Position numbers and translations under genes: made by a program. A stretch of 64,000 bases of DNA from assembly GCA_902168185.1 (NCBI GenBank), contig CABHOV010000041.1:62001-126000 (forward strand), read 5' to 3'. The notes beneath the pieces were generated by a model that saw nothing but the letters and a program-made list of their open reading frames with translations, was not told the origin of the DNA and did not search any database. Of the stretch, positions 26,967 to 35,133 are shown one piece after another. Origin of the DNA: an uncultured Bacteroides sp. (lineage in GTDB: Bacteria > Bacteroidota > Bacteroidia > Cytophagales > Cyclobacteriaceae). Each line of letters begins with the position of its first letter. The stretch's first letter is position 1.

Positions 26967-28037
26967 ATGAGAAAGCTAATCTTGGTCTTATTCACATTCC
27001 TGTTTTTAACAGGAGCCGAAGAAGTAACTGCCCAAATGAACAGGAGGGCAATTAAAAGCAATAATAAACGAATGATGACCTACCGTGGACGTAAGTCCTG
27101 GTTTGGAAAGGAAAAAGTCTACAGCATGGTAGGCGTTTCAATAAATGCTCTTAACTACTATGGCGATCTTTCTCCAAAGCCAAATCGTTTCAGTACAGAC
27201 ATTTCATTCACACGACCAGCAATAGGACTTTCTTTTGCACACCGTTTTGGTCCACGATATACGCTTACTGCATCTTTCATGTACGGAACCTTAAAAGGAT
27301 CCGATGTTAAATCAGCCGATCCGGGGGATGCTGACAATGGAGTTTTCAGGTTTAAAAGAAATCTTTCTTTCAGAAACAGAATTAAAGAGCTTTCTGTAGT
27401 AGCCAGTATCGATTTGTTTGAGAACCAGGCAACCTATATCAGTCGCGTTGCATGGACACCTTATCTATTCGCCGGGATCGCGGTTTTCCATCACAACCCA
27501 CAGGCACAGGCACCAGCAACGGATGTGCTAGGTAATGCATTACCAGAAGCAGGCAAATGGGTTGATCTTCAGCCTCTGGGAACAGAAGGACAAAAGTCTA
27601 CCCTCCAGGAAGGTGATGCCAATTATGGTATTAAACCTTATAAAAGAATTCAGCCTTCTATACCATTTGGGATCGGTGCACGTTTTAGATTAAATGAAGT
27701 ACTTGATCTTTCTGCAGAAATTGGATTTAGATATTTGTTTACGGACTATATTGACGATGTAAGCCAAAGCTATGTGGACCTTGGAGTATTTGAAGGTAAT
27801 CGGTTAGCACAGGCAATGTCATACAGAACTGGAGAAATATTGCCAGGTGATCACTCTTATACTGCAAGAGATGGTCAATCTTATAGCGTGGTATCAGGAT
27901 ATGGAGAAGAATTTACAGACGCTAAGGGAAATACTAATTTACGAGGAAGTAAAGACGACAAAGATATCTTTATGGTGACAACGATAAAAATGACCTATAT
28001 ACTGGGTAAATCTTTTCATAGGGCTAAATTCAGATGA
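26967..28037 (+). CDS. DUF6089-type outer-membrane beta-barrel protein 1 (356 aa)
   Basis: A signal peptide (about 1-23) precedes a beta-rich protein with repeated short amphipathic strands (for example VSINALNYYGDLSP, IGLSFAHRFGPRYTL and PYLFAGIAVFHHNP), as in DUF6089/porin-like outer-membrane proteins. I take the ATG at 26967 rather than the TTG two codons earlier. The stop overlaps the start of the second DUF6089 gene (ATGA), so translation is probably coupled. Function is unknown; its place before uppS and bamA suggests a role in envelope assembly or sensing. Confidence 0.82.
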   Translation: MRKLILVLFTFLFLTGAEEVTAQMNRRAIKSNNKRMMTYRGRKSWFGKEKVYSMVGVSINALNYYGDLSPKPNRFSTDISFTRPAIGLSFAHRFGPRYTLTASFMYGTLKGSDVKSADPGDADNGVFRFKRNLSFRNRIKELSVVASIDLFENQATYISRVAWTPYLFAGIAVFHHNPQAQAPATDVLGNALPEAGKWVDLQPLGTEGQKSTLQEGDANYGIKPYKRIQPSIPFGIGARFRLNEVLDLSAEIGFRYLFTDYIDDVSQSYVDLGVFEGNRLAQAMSYRTGEILPGDHSYTARDGQSYSVVSGYGEEFTDAKGNTNLRGSKDDKDIFMVTTIKMTYILGKSFHRAKFR

Positions 28038-28723
28038 TGATTTTTTCCAAGCGATTGTCTTTAGTTATCGGAATAATCTTAGCAAGTGCTATCTCGGCAT
28101 TTGCACAGCGCTCGGAAGTTGGTTTTGGTATCGGTACATTTAATTATACCGGTGACCTTGTTAGAACCTATAACTTTAAATATTCCAAACCGGCTGCTAC
28201 TGTTTTTTATCGCTCCAACCTGAGCAGTGTAGTGAGCTTTCGGGCTGCTATAACCGCGGGAAAAATTGGTGCTTCTGAAAAACCAATCGATGCTTTTGCT
28301 TCCAAAAGAGATGCTTCATTTGATTTATTCCTGATGGAAGCATCGACCGTGATGGAATATCATTTTTTAAACTGGCGTGAGACAAAGCGCTTCGTAAGAT
28401 TCACACCTTATTTATTCGGAGGCTTAGGTTTGTTTGGGATATCCGGTAATGCAGAAAAGACAGCAGAGTATAGTAACGTTCAGGCCGTTATTCCTTTTGG
28501 TGTGGGTGTTAAATATGTATATACTCCCAAGTGGTATTTCGGATTAGAGCTTGGTATCAGGAAAACTTTTTTTGATTATTTGGACAATGTTTCTGCCGGA
28601 GATCAGCGGTATAAAAACTTTAAGTATGGCAATCCGAATGATAATGATGTTTATTATTTCCTAGGGATTAGCATTACCCGCACATTTTACGACATTCCGT
28701 GCCCTAAAAATCCATACAAATAG
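28034..28723 (+). CDS. DUF6089-type outer-membrane beta-barrel protein 2 (229 aa)
   Basis: A signal peptide ends near AFAQ and is followed by a short barrel with strands such as VGFGIGTFNYTGDLVRTYN and FTPYLFGGLGLFGI that echo the preceding gene. The two are likely diverged tandem paralogues. The first ATG (28034) overlaps the upstream stop by four bases, and a second ATG follows directly at 28037, so either may be used. No enzymatic motif is present, and the function is unknown. Confidence 0.8.
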   Translation: MMIFSKRLSLVIGIILASAISAFAQRSEVGFGIGTFNYTGDLVRTYNFKYSKPAATVFYRSNLSSVVSFRAAITAGKIGASEKPIDAFASKRDASFDLFLMEASTVMEYHFLNWRETKRFVRFTPYLFGGLGLFGISGNAEKTAEYSNVQAVIPFGVGVKYVYTPKWYFGLELGIRKTFFDYLDNVSAGDQRYKNFKYGNPNDNDVYYFLGISITRTFYDIPCPKNPYK

Positions 28724-28766
28724 CGGCACATCTCTGCAAGCCCTTTTAACCCAAAACCCTTTTTAC

Positions 28767-28774
28767 TACTTTTG
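28767..28774 (+). promoter_or_regulatory. candidate -7 element just before uppS
   Basis: TACTTTTG fits TAnnTTTG exactly and ends only 7 bp before the GTG start of uppS. If used, the transcript would be leaderless or nearly so. No convincing TTG lies at the usual distance upstream. Confidence 0.4.
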
Positions 28775-28781
28775 GCCCCCT

Positions 28782-29534
28782 GTGGCTTCCCTAAAAGAAC
28801 ATATCGACTTTAGTAATTTGCCTAAACACATCGCCGTTATCATGGACGGCAACGGTCGGTGGGCAAAAAAGAAAGGCGCAATGCGCATTTTTGGTCATCG
28901 TAATGCAGTTCAGGCAGTGAAAGATGTGACTGAAGGTTGTGGCGAACTTGGAATCAAGTATCTGACTTTATATGCTTTTTCCACTGAAAATTGGAATAGG
29001 CCTAAAGCAGAAATTGATGGACTGATGGAGTTGCTTGTGAGCACATTGAAGCAAGAGATAGGTACTTTGATGGAAAATCAGGTAAAACTTGCAACAATTG
29101 GAGAGACTTCAAACTTGCCGCCTGATTGCCAGAAAAATCTTGCTTGGGCAATTGATCAAACCAAGAATAACAGTGGTATGATCTTGAACCTCGCGCTCAG
29201 TTATAGTGGTCGTTGGGAGATTCTGAAAGCTGTTAATAAAATGGCCGAGGATGTTAAAGAAGGAAAAATAAATCCCGGTGAAATAAATGAGTCGGTGTTT
29301 GAAAACTATTTGCAGACTTCAGGCATCCCAGATCCAGAGTTGTTGATTCGCACAAGTGGTGAGTTACGCATTAGTAACTTTTTATTGTGGCAGATCGCTT
29401 ATACGGAATTATACATCACACCCACACTTTGGCCAGACTTCCGAAAGGAGCATCTATATGAAGCAATCTGGTCATATCAGCAACGCGAACGAAGATTTGG
29501 AAAAACAAGCGAACAATTGAACCCTGTAAGTTGA
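28782..29534 (+). CDS. uppS: undecaprenyl diphosphate synthase / isoprenyl transferase (250 aa)
   Basis: The enzyme condenses isopentenyl diphosphate units onto farnesyl diphosphate to make the cis-polyprenyl carrier lipid for peptidoglycan and polysaccharide. IMDGNGRWAKKKG holds the catalytic Asp, and the C-terminal RTSGELRISNFLLWQ and ELYITPTLWPDF are diagnostic. No ATG lies at a suitable place, so the GTG at 28782 is the start. Its stop overlaps the ATG of bamA by one base, showing tight coupling with outer-membrane assembly genes. Confidence 0.96.
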   Translation: MASLKEHIDFSNLPKHIAVIMDGNGRWAKKKGAMRIFGHRNAVQAVKDVTEGCGELGIKYLTLYAFSTENWNRPKAEIDGLMELLVSTLKQEIGTLMENQVKLATIGETSNLPPDCQKNLAWAIDQTKNNSGMILNLALSYSGRWEILKAVNKMAEDVKEGKINPGEINESVFENYLQTSGIPDPELLIRTSGELRISNFLLWQIAYTELYITPTLWPDFRKEHLYEAIWSYQQRERRFGKTSEQLNPVS

Positions 29535-32215
29535 TGAAGAAAGTTTTATTTCTGGTTATCCTGATTGGTATTACGGCAGATGCCTGGGCTCAATTCAGAA
29601 AGCGCAATGCCACTACGGGTGCAACAGAAAATAATTTGAACTATGCGAGTCCGGTAGAATATACCATTGCAGGCATTGAAGTCACAGGCCTCAATGTGTT
29701 GGATAAAAACGCTATGGTGTCGCTTACCGGTTTGAAAGTTGGTGACAAAATAAAGATCCCAGGAGACGCAATCACTAACTCGATACGCAGTCTTTGGAAG
29801 CACGGACTTGTAGGCGATGTTACAATTCAGGTTGCCAGAATTGAAGGCAATGATGTATACCTGAATATAGTATTAGCAGAACGTCCGCGTTTGACAGGAT
29901 TTTATTTTACAGGAATTAATAAGTCTCAGGAGAGCGGACTAAAAGAAGATCTTACTCTGATCCGTGGCAAAATTGTAAATGATGCCATGATCCGGAATAC
30001 GGAACTTGCTGTTAAGAAGTACTTCGTGAAAAAGGGATTTCTTAGCACGGAGGTAAAAGTTATACAGGAAAAAGATACGCTTAACCGTGATGGTATAAGA
30101 CTAAAAATTGCAGTCAATCCCAAATCAAAAGTTAAGATCAACAAGATTTCATTTGAAGGTAACAACAGCATCAGTGATGCAAAGTTGAAGAAGAAAATGA
30201 AGGGTACACATGAACGCCCTCGCTTCTCTTTACACCGTGCTCTTATAAGTGAAGTGATCGCACTGAAACCCAAAGAATTTGTTGACTCGAGCTACAAGAC
30301 GAGTTGGAAGGAAGTAAAAGAGTTTATCAATGACAACGTAAAGCTCAATCTCTTTACCAGTTCTAAATTTATTCAAACAGATTACGAAGACGATAAGAAA
30401 AAGATAATTGAGTACTTTAACTCAAAGGGATATCGCGATGCTGAAATCGTAACGGACACGGTATACGCACATGATGGGAGGACTATCAATATAGATTTTC
30501 AAATTTATGAAGGTCCCAAGTATTACTTCCGTAACATCATTTGGACAGGAAACTATATATACTCTGACAAGCAGCTGAATGCCGTATTGGGTATAAGCAA
30601 AGGTGATGTATATAACAGCGACCTTTACAACAAGAAACTTCAGTTCAATCCAAAAGGATTAGACATCAGTGGACTTTATATGGATGACGGTTATCTGTTC
30701 TTCCGTATTAACCCTGTAGAGGTGGCCGTTGCCGGAGATTCTATTGATGTTGAGATGAGAATTTTTGAAGGCGAGCAAGCTACTATTAATGAAGTAACCA
30801 TAGCTGGAAATGACCGCACCAGCGATCACGTTATACGCAGAGAATTAAGTACGATTCCTGGTCAGAAATTCAGACGTTCCGATATTATCCGGACACAACA
30901 AAAACTTGGACAGCTTGGATATTTTGCTCCTGATAAAATTGGACAGAACCTAGTGCCAAATCCTGCAAATGGTACCGTGGATATTGAGTGGACCGTGGAG
31001 GAGCAATCAAACGATCAGGTTGAGCTTTCTGGAGGTTGGGGTGGTTACTATGGATTCGTAGGTACACTTGGATTGACATTCAATAACTTCTCACTTCGTA
31101 ATATTCCTCACTTTGATAATTGGAGACCACTTCCGGTTGGAGATGGACAAAGACTCTCACTGCGAGCTCAGGCAAACGGCAGGTCATTCCAAAGCTATAG
31201 CTTCTCGTTTACAGAGCCATGGTTAGGTGGACGCAAGCCTCATTCACTTTCGGTAAGTTTCAATAGCTCATTCCAGCGATATCCATATGGAAGCAGTTCT
31301 ACCAACGATAACGATTCGCGCCTCCAGGTACATAGCGTATCGGTTGGATTGGGTCGACTGTTAGAATGGCCAGACAATTATTTTACACTCACAAACTCTG
31401 TGTCATACCTGCGCTATATTCTTAACAATTGGAATTCAGGCTTAGGATATACCGACGGAGTTTCAAACAGTTTTACATTTAATACAACACTTGCTCGTAA
31501 CAGTATTGACAATCCGATGTATCCTGCACAAGGATCAAGTATTTCATTAAGCGTTACGTTAACGCCTCCATTCTCACTGTGGAGAAATATAGACTACTCT
31601 ACGGCAGATGCTGCAGAGCGCTACAAATGGATTGAGTATCACAAGTGGATGTTTGATGCCAAATACTATTTGCCTCTTGACAACAAGAAAAAACTTGTGT
31701 TGGAAGCGAAGGCTCACTTTGGATTCATTGGACAATACACGGATAAAGCCGGTATAGGTCCGTTTGAAAGATTCTACCTGGGTGGTGATGGATTGGCCGG
31801 TGGCTTCAATTCATTCCTGTTAGGCCAGGAGGTAATCGGTTTGAGAGGCTATGAGAACAACGTGCTCACACCACCTTACTATAACGCAAACCAGAACAGT
31901 GCTTCAGGCGTGCTCGCAGGTGGTATCGCATATGATAAGTTAGGATTGGAATTACGTTATCCGGTGACTACAGGTAATGCTGCAACCATCTACGGATTTA
32001 TCTTCGCAGAAGGTGGTAACAACTGGAACAATTACGATGATTTTAATCCGTTTAATTTATATAAGTCAGCAGGCTTTGGTGCTCGTATATTCATGCCGGC
32101 ATTCGGATTGATTGGGTTGAATTGGGGATATGGATTTGATCCGGTACCGTTGAATGGCAGGGGTCCTGTGAGTGGCTCACAATTCCATTTTACTATCGGC
32201 CAGCAAATCAGATAA
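29534..32215 (+). CDS. bamA: outer-membrane assembly factor BamA (893 aa)
   Basis: A signal peptide (MKKVLFLVILIGITADAWAQ) is followed by five POTRA domains (about 40-430, with repeats such as ITGLNVLDKNAM, ISFEGNNSISDAKL and VTIAGNDRTSDHVI) and an Omp85 barrel (about 450-893). It inserts beta-barrel proteins into the outer membrane as the core of the BAM complex. I use the ATG at 29534, because the codon before it is only a TTG. The gene overlaps uppS by one base and is 2 bp from ompH. Confidence 0.97.
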   Translation: MKKVLFLVILIGITADAWAQFRKRNATTGATENNLNYASPVEYTIAGIEVTGLNVLDKNAMVSLTGLKVGDKIKIPGDAITNSIRSLWKHGLVGDVTIQVARIEGNDVYLNIVLAERPRLTGFYFTGINKSQESGLKEDLTLIRGKIVNDAMIRNTELAVKKYFVKKGFLSTEVKVIQEKDTLNRDGIRLKIAVNPKSKVKINKISFEGNNSISDAKLKKKMKGTHERPRFSLHRALISEVIALKPKEFVDSSYKTSWKEVKEFINDNVKLNLFTSSKFIQTDYEDDKKKIIEYFNSKGYRDAEIVTDTVYAHDGRTINIDFQIYEGPKYYFRNIIWTGNYIYSDKQLNAVLGISKGDVYNSDLYNKKLQFNPKGLDISGLYMDDGYLFFRINPVEVAVAGDSIDVEMRIFEGEQATINEVTIAGNDRTSDHVIRRELSTIPGQKFRRSDIIRTQQKLGQLGYFAPDKIGQNLVPNPANGTVDIEWTVEEQSNDQVELSGGWGGYYGFVGTLGLTFNNFSLRNIPHFDNWRPLPVGDGQRLSLRAQANGRSFQSYSFSFTEPWLGGRKPHSLSVSFNSSFQRYPYGSSSTNDNDSRLQVHSVSVGLGRLLEWPDNYFTLTNSVSYLRYILNNWNSGLGYTDGVSNSFTFNTTLARNSIDNPMYPAQGSSISLSVTLTPPFSLWRNIDYSTADAAERYKWIEYHKWMFDAKYYLPLDNKKKLVLEAKAHFGFIGQYTDKAGIGPFERFYLGGDGLAGGFNSFLLGQEVIGLRGYENNVLTPPYYNANQNSASGVLAGGIAYDKLGLELRYPVTTGNAATIYGFIFAEGGNNWNNYDDFNPFNLYKSAGFGARIFMPAFGLIGLNWGYGFDPVPLNGRGPVSGSQFHFTIGQQIR

Positions 32216-32217
32216 CT

Positions 32218-32754
32218 ATGCGGGTTTATTTAATTACAATAATTTTTCTCATTTTCGGCCCGACTTTTGTCAAAGCACAGAGATTCGGGTACATTGACAC
32301 GGATTATATCCTGAATAAAATGCCTGAATATAAAAAGGCACAGGATGAAATCGGTCAGTTGTCGGAGGCTTGGGAGAAGGAAATACAGGACATGTCTAAA
32401 AAAATAGAGTCCATGTATAGTGCCCTTCAAGCTGAACAAGTTCTTCTAACTGAAGAAATGCGAAAGGACAGAACAACGGCCATCCAGAAGAAGGAAGCTG
32501 AGATGAAAGAATACCAGAAGAAGGTATTTGGATTTGGAGGATTGTTCTTTCTTAAGAAACAGGAATTGATTAAACCGATCCAGGATAAGGTTTGGGATGC
32601 TGTTGATAAAGCGGCAAAACAAAACAATCTGGCGATCGTCTTTGACAAGGCAGGTGAGCTCGTGATGATCTATACAGATCCTCGATATGACTATACTGAC
32701 TTTGTGTTGGATGAGTTGGGACTTGGAGACCCTAATGATAAGATTAAAAACTAA
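32218..32754 (+). CDS. OmpH/Skp-like periplasmic chaperone 1 (178 aa)
   Basis: After a signal peptide (about 1-20), the sequence RFGYIDTDYILNKMPEYKKAQ begins the Skp/OmpH fold, followed by a long charged coiled coil (about 40-110) and a C-terminal beta part with LAIVFDKAGELVMIY. Skp-type chaperones hold unfolded outer-membrane proteins on their way to BamA. The position 2 bp behind bamA supports this. A short GFGGLFFLKKQELI insert near the helical tip is hydrophobic. Confidence 0.92.
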   Translation: MRVYLITIIFLIFGPTFVKAQRFGYIDTDYILNKMPEYKKAQDEIGQLSEAWEKEIQDMSKKIESMYSALQAEQVLLTEEMRKDRTTAIQKKEAEMKEYQKKVFGFGGLFFLKKQELIKPIQDKVWDAVDKAAKQNNLAIVFDKAGELVMIYTDPRYDYTDFVLDELGLGDPNDKIKN

Positions 32755-32767
32755 ATTGAATACCGTA

Positions 32768-33337
32768 ATGAGAAAATTCGTTTTACTTGTGGTGCTAGGA
32801 TTGGGAGCAATTGCATCCTATGCACAAACCGCTGCTGCGCCTAAGATTGGTTATGCGGATGTTGATTATATCTTCAGCCAAATGCCTGACGCCAAACAAA
32901 TTGACGCGGATCTGAAATCTTTACAAACACAACTGAAAAATCAAATCGATTCTAAGGTTCAGGAATTTCAGAAAAAACTGGCAGACTATAATGCAGCAAT
33001 TCAGGCTAACACAATGCCAGATGCTGTACGTGCAAATACCGAACGTGAATTGCAACAGTTACAACAGAACATAGAAAAGCTTCAGCAAGATGCTCAGACT
33101 AACCTGCAAACTAAGCAGACCCAATTAATGGATCCCGTTTATAAGAAGGTAGGAAAGGCAATTGAAGATACTGCTAAGGAGAACGGATTTTCATTTGTTC
33201 TTAATCAGCAGATCGGTGGATTGGATGTAATTCTTTATGGAGATGAGAAGATGGATATTTCGGATCTTGTGCTGAAGAAAATGGGGGTAACTCCTAAGCC
33301 AGCAGCTGCAACTACTCCGGCTCAACCAAAGAAATAG
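32768..33337 (+). CDS. OmpH/Skp-like periplasmic chaperone 2 (189 aa)
   Basis: The start is the ATG at 32768-32770, which begins a clear signal peptide (MRKFVLLVVLGLG up to SYAQT). KIGYADVDYIFSQMPDAKQ and the Gln-rich coiled coil (about 50-130) mark a second Skp/OmpH copy. The C-terminus ends in a low-complexity Ala/Pro/Thr/Gln tail (PAAATTPAQPKK) that copy 1 lacks. The pair of ompH genes behind bamA is usual in Bacteroidota and may form mixed or separate trimers. It is the last gene before a strong terminator. Confidence 0.92.
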   Translation: MRKFVLLVVLGLGAIASYAQTAAAPKIGYADVDYIFSQMPDAKQIDADLKSLQTQLKNQIDSKVQEFQKKLADYNAAIQANTMPDAVRANTERELQQLQQNIEKLQQDAQTNLQTKQTQLMDPVYKKVGKAIEDTAKENGFSFVLNQQIGGLDVILYGDEKMDISDLVLKKMGVTPKPAAATTPAQPKK

Positions 33338-33365
33338 TTCTTACTATAGATATAGTATAGAAACA

Positions 33366-33393
33366 AAAAACCGCCTCGTTTGAGGCGGTTTTT
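33366..33393. terminator. terminator between ompH and hpf
   Basis: CCGCCTC (33371-33377) pairs with GAGGCGG (33382-33388) around a 4-nt loop, and the stem is extended by A/T pairs and flanked by A- and T-runs. It ends the uppS-bamA-ompH transcript and can serve the converging hpf gene as well. Confidence 0.9.
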
Positions 33394-33415
33394 CTTTTTT
33401 GGGTTGATTGGAAAT

Positions 33416-33718
33416 TTATACTCTTCCGTTTTTAACTTTTGTTTTAAATTTTTCTAACTGCATTCTGATCGCATCTGTCGCCATGTCGGTAGCGGCTTCA
33501 AAAGAACGAGCTTTTTCGATAGCAAAAAGCATACTCCCCGGAACTCGTAATTTAATTTCTACTGTTTTGTTTTCAATCCCTTCATTGTTTAGTCGAAGAA
33601 ATACTTCGCCATCCACTAAGCGATTATAAAAAGTGTCCAGCTTGTCAAGCTTCTTTTGAATGAAGTTGATGAGCTTGCTGTCAGCATCGAAGTGAATGGA
33701 ATGAACTTGTACCTTCAT
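33416..33718 (-). CDS. hpf: ribosome hibernation factor HPF/RaiA, short form (100 aa)
   Basis: The protein has the beta-alpha-beta-beta-beta-alpha pattern of the HPF/RaiA family. It starts MKVQVHSIHFDADSKLINFI and contains VEIKLRVPGSMLFAIEKARSF and the final helix. It binds the 30S subunit near the decoding centre and inactivates ribosomes in stationary phase. It lacks the C-terminal dimerisation domain of long HPF. It lies 116 bp downstream of the Xer gene and near rpsU, a grouping common in Bacteroidota. Confidence 0.92.
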   Translation of the reverse strand: MKVQVHSIHFDADSKLINFIQKKLDKLDTFYNRLVDGEVFLRLNNEGIENKTVEIKLRVPGSMLFAIEKARSFEAATDMATDAIRMQLEKFKTKVKNGRV

Positions 33719-33834
33719 AATGTTAAATTTAAAAAGTTGAACAATAAAACAGTTACTGGTATTACAATGACCAGCGCATTGTCAGATGTAGTTATTTTAT
33801 CATAGCGTTCATTTACTTTCATTATATATATAGA

Positions 33835-34716
33835 TCAGGCCTTGGGATGCGCCTGGTCGAAAACCTTTTTTAATTTTTCAATGGAGTTATGGGTATATAC
33901 TTGCGTGGCAGAAAGACTGCTGTGTCCAAGTAAGTCTTTTACAGCATTTATCTCTGCACCTTTGTTTAACAAATGCGTGGCATAGGTATGTCGTAAAACG
34001 TGTGGGCTTTTTTTCTCTGCGGAGGAATTTTTAATGAGATGATCTTTTACAATTCTGTAAACCATCATAGGATAACATGGCTCACCTTTATCTGTAACAA
34101 GTAGTAATCCGTTGTCTTGTTTTGTCACTTCTCTGCTTCTCACAATGCTATACTCTTCAAGTATAGAAACGAGATTGACTGCAAATGGGATTACTCTTTC
34201 CTTATTTCTTTTTCCAAGAACTTTAATGGTTCTGTTCCTTAGATTAACATCATTCTCTTTTAAGGTCAACAGCTCAGAAAGACGTATACCAGTACCGTAG
34301 AATAATTCCAGGATTAGTTTTTCTCGGTGGCCTGCAAAAGTTTGTTCAAATGATTGATTATCCAGGACTTTTACCATGTCGCTTTCTTTTACAAAGCTTG
34401 GTAACTTCTTACTGGTCTTCAGGATTTTGATCTTGAGCATCGGATCCTTTGCAATAACTTCTTCACGTTGTAAAAATTTATAGAACGTTCTGAGGCAGGC
34501 GATTTTTCGGTTGATGGATGAAGGCCCTATATTTTGCTCAACGAGCTGTATGATCCAGGAGCGAATGACTTGATAGTCGGCTGCTTCGATCTTGGTATTC
34601 GAGAAAGTAATGTTAAGAAAAGTACTGAACTGCTTTAGATCTGTTTCATAAGCCAATACAGTATTGGAGCTTACTCGCTTTTCGTATTGGAGATATTTGA
34701 GAAAGGAATCCACCAT
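33835..34716 (-). CDS. xerC: Xer-type tyrosine recombinase (293 aa)
   Basis: An N-terminal SAM-like core-binding domain (about 1-85) is followed by the catalytic domain. The active-site residues are all present: Arg145 in TGIRLSEL, Lys169 in GKRNKE, His239 and Arg242 in HVLRH, His265 in LGHSSLSATQ and the nucleophile Tyr274 in VYTH. Size and conserved place next to rpsU and hpf mark it as a housekeeping XerC/D that resolves chromosome dimers, not a phage integrase. Whether it is the XerC or XerD partner cannot be told from sequence alone. Confidence 0.9.
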   Translation of the reverse strand: MVDSFLKYLQYEKRVSSNTVLAYETDLKQFSTFLNITFSNTKIEAADYQVIRSWIIQLVEQNIGPSSINRKIACLRTFYKFLQREEVIAKDPMLKIKILKTSKKLPSFVKESDMVKVLDNQSFEQTFAGHREKLILELFYGTGIRLSELLTLKENDVNLRNRTIKVLGKRNKERVIPFAVNLVSILEEYSIVRSREVTKQDNGLLLVTDKGEPCYPMMVYRIVKDHLIKNSSAEKKSPHVLRHTYATHLLNKGAEINAVKDLLGHSSLSATQVYTHNSIEKLKKVFDQAHPKA

Positions 34717-34775
34717 GCTATCAGCACCAATACAGCTTGAATAGAAGGCTGTAATGATAGCAATGTAAAAAAATA

Positions 34776-34804
34776 ATCCCCTTTAGGAAATACCTTAAGG
34801 GGAT
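34776..34804 (-). terminator. terminator-like hairpin between rpsU and xer
   Basis: ATCCCCTT and AAGGGGAT pair, with an inner AGG/CCT extension after one T-T mismatch. On the minus strand the stem is followed by TTATTTTTTT. This is a good intrinsic terminator for the rpsU transcript, placed between the DnaA-box cluster and xer. Confidence 0.75.
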
Positions 34805-34805
34805 A

Positions 34806-34853
34806 TGTGGATAAAATGGTAATATTTTGTGGACAAGTTGTAGCTTATCCACA
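34806..34853. other. cluster of three DnaA-box-like 9-mers
   Basis: TGTGGATAA at 34806-34814 and TTATCCACA at 34845-34853 are perfect DnaA boxes on opposite strands. TGTGGACAA at 34828-34836 (TTGTCCACA on the minus strand) is a known variant. The three lie within 48 bp, with centres 22 and 17 bp apart. The next 25 bp (34851-34875) are very AT-rich, as in a DNA unwinding element. This may be a replication origin or a DnaA-binding regulatory or titration site. The sequence match is certain; the function is inference. Confidence 0.55.
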
Positions 34854-34876
34854 ATTAAATATTTTTATTTCAACAA

Positions 34877-34892
34877 AACGCTTTTAAGCGTT
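34877..34892 (-). terminator. hairpin spanning the rpsU stop codon
   Basis: AACGCTT and AAGCGTT pair across the stop codon of rpsU, and on the minus strand the stem is followed by TTTGTTG. It could weaken or end the rpsU transcript before the DnaA-box cluster, but the loop is tight and the U-run is short. Confidence 0.4.
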
Positions 34893-35081
34893 AGGATCCT
34901 GAAGTCTCTGTTGCTCGCGGTAAGCAGCACGAATGATTTGATTTCTACGTCTCACAGATGGCTTCTCGAAAGAAGTACGGGAACGTAATTCTTTTAGAAC
35001 ACCTGTTTTTTCAAACTTCTTCTTGAAACGCTTCAGCGCCTTGTCAATTGATTCGTTTTCTTTTACGTTAACGATAAGCAT
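34884..35081 (-). CDS. rpsU: 30S ribosomal protein S21 (65 aa)
   Basis: A short, very basic protein of the expected size and sequence for bS21 ([20 protein letters not shown], then [16 protein letters not shown]). bS21 lies near the anti-Shine-Dalgarno region of 16S rRNA and affects initiation. A full promoter lies just upstream and the leader is only about 13 nt. The adjacent gap with DnaA boxes is unusual. Confidence 0.97.
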   Translation of the reverse strand: MLIVNVKENESIDKALKRFKKKFEKTGVLKELRSRTSFEKPSVRRRNQIIRAAYREQQRLQDPNA

Positions 35082-35099
35082 ATTTCTTATTTAGGGCTG

Positions 35100-35131
35100 C
35101 AAAGATAGCAGAATGTCAGTGAATTATCCAA
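35100..35131 (-). promoter_or_regulatory. promoter of rpsU
   Basis: On the minus strand, TTG (35131-35129) is followed after 21 bp by TATCTTTG (35107-35100), an exact match to the Bacteroidota TTG/TAnnTTTG promoter. The -33 element overlaps the region just past the acyl-CoA dehydrogenase stop. Confidence 0.7.
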
Positions 35132-35133
35132 GA

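Noticed and set aside
33835-34716. Tyrosine recombinase as a phage or integron integrase
   Set aside because: Size, motifs and position next to rpsU and hpf match the housekeeping Xer protein; no attachment site, tRNA or phage gene is nearby.
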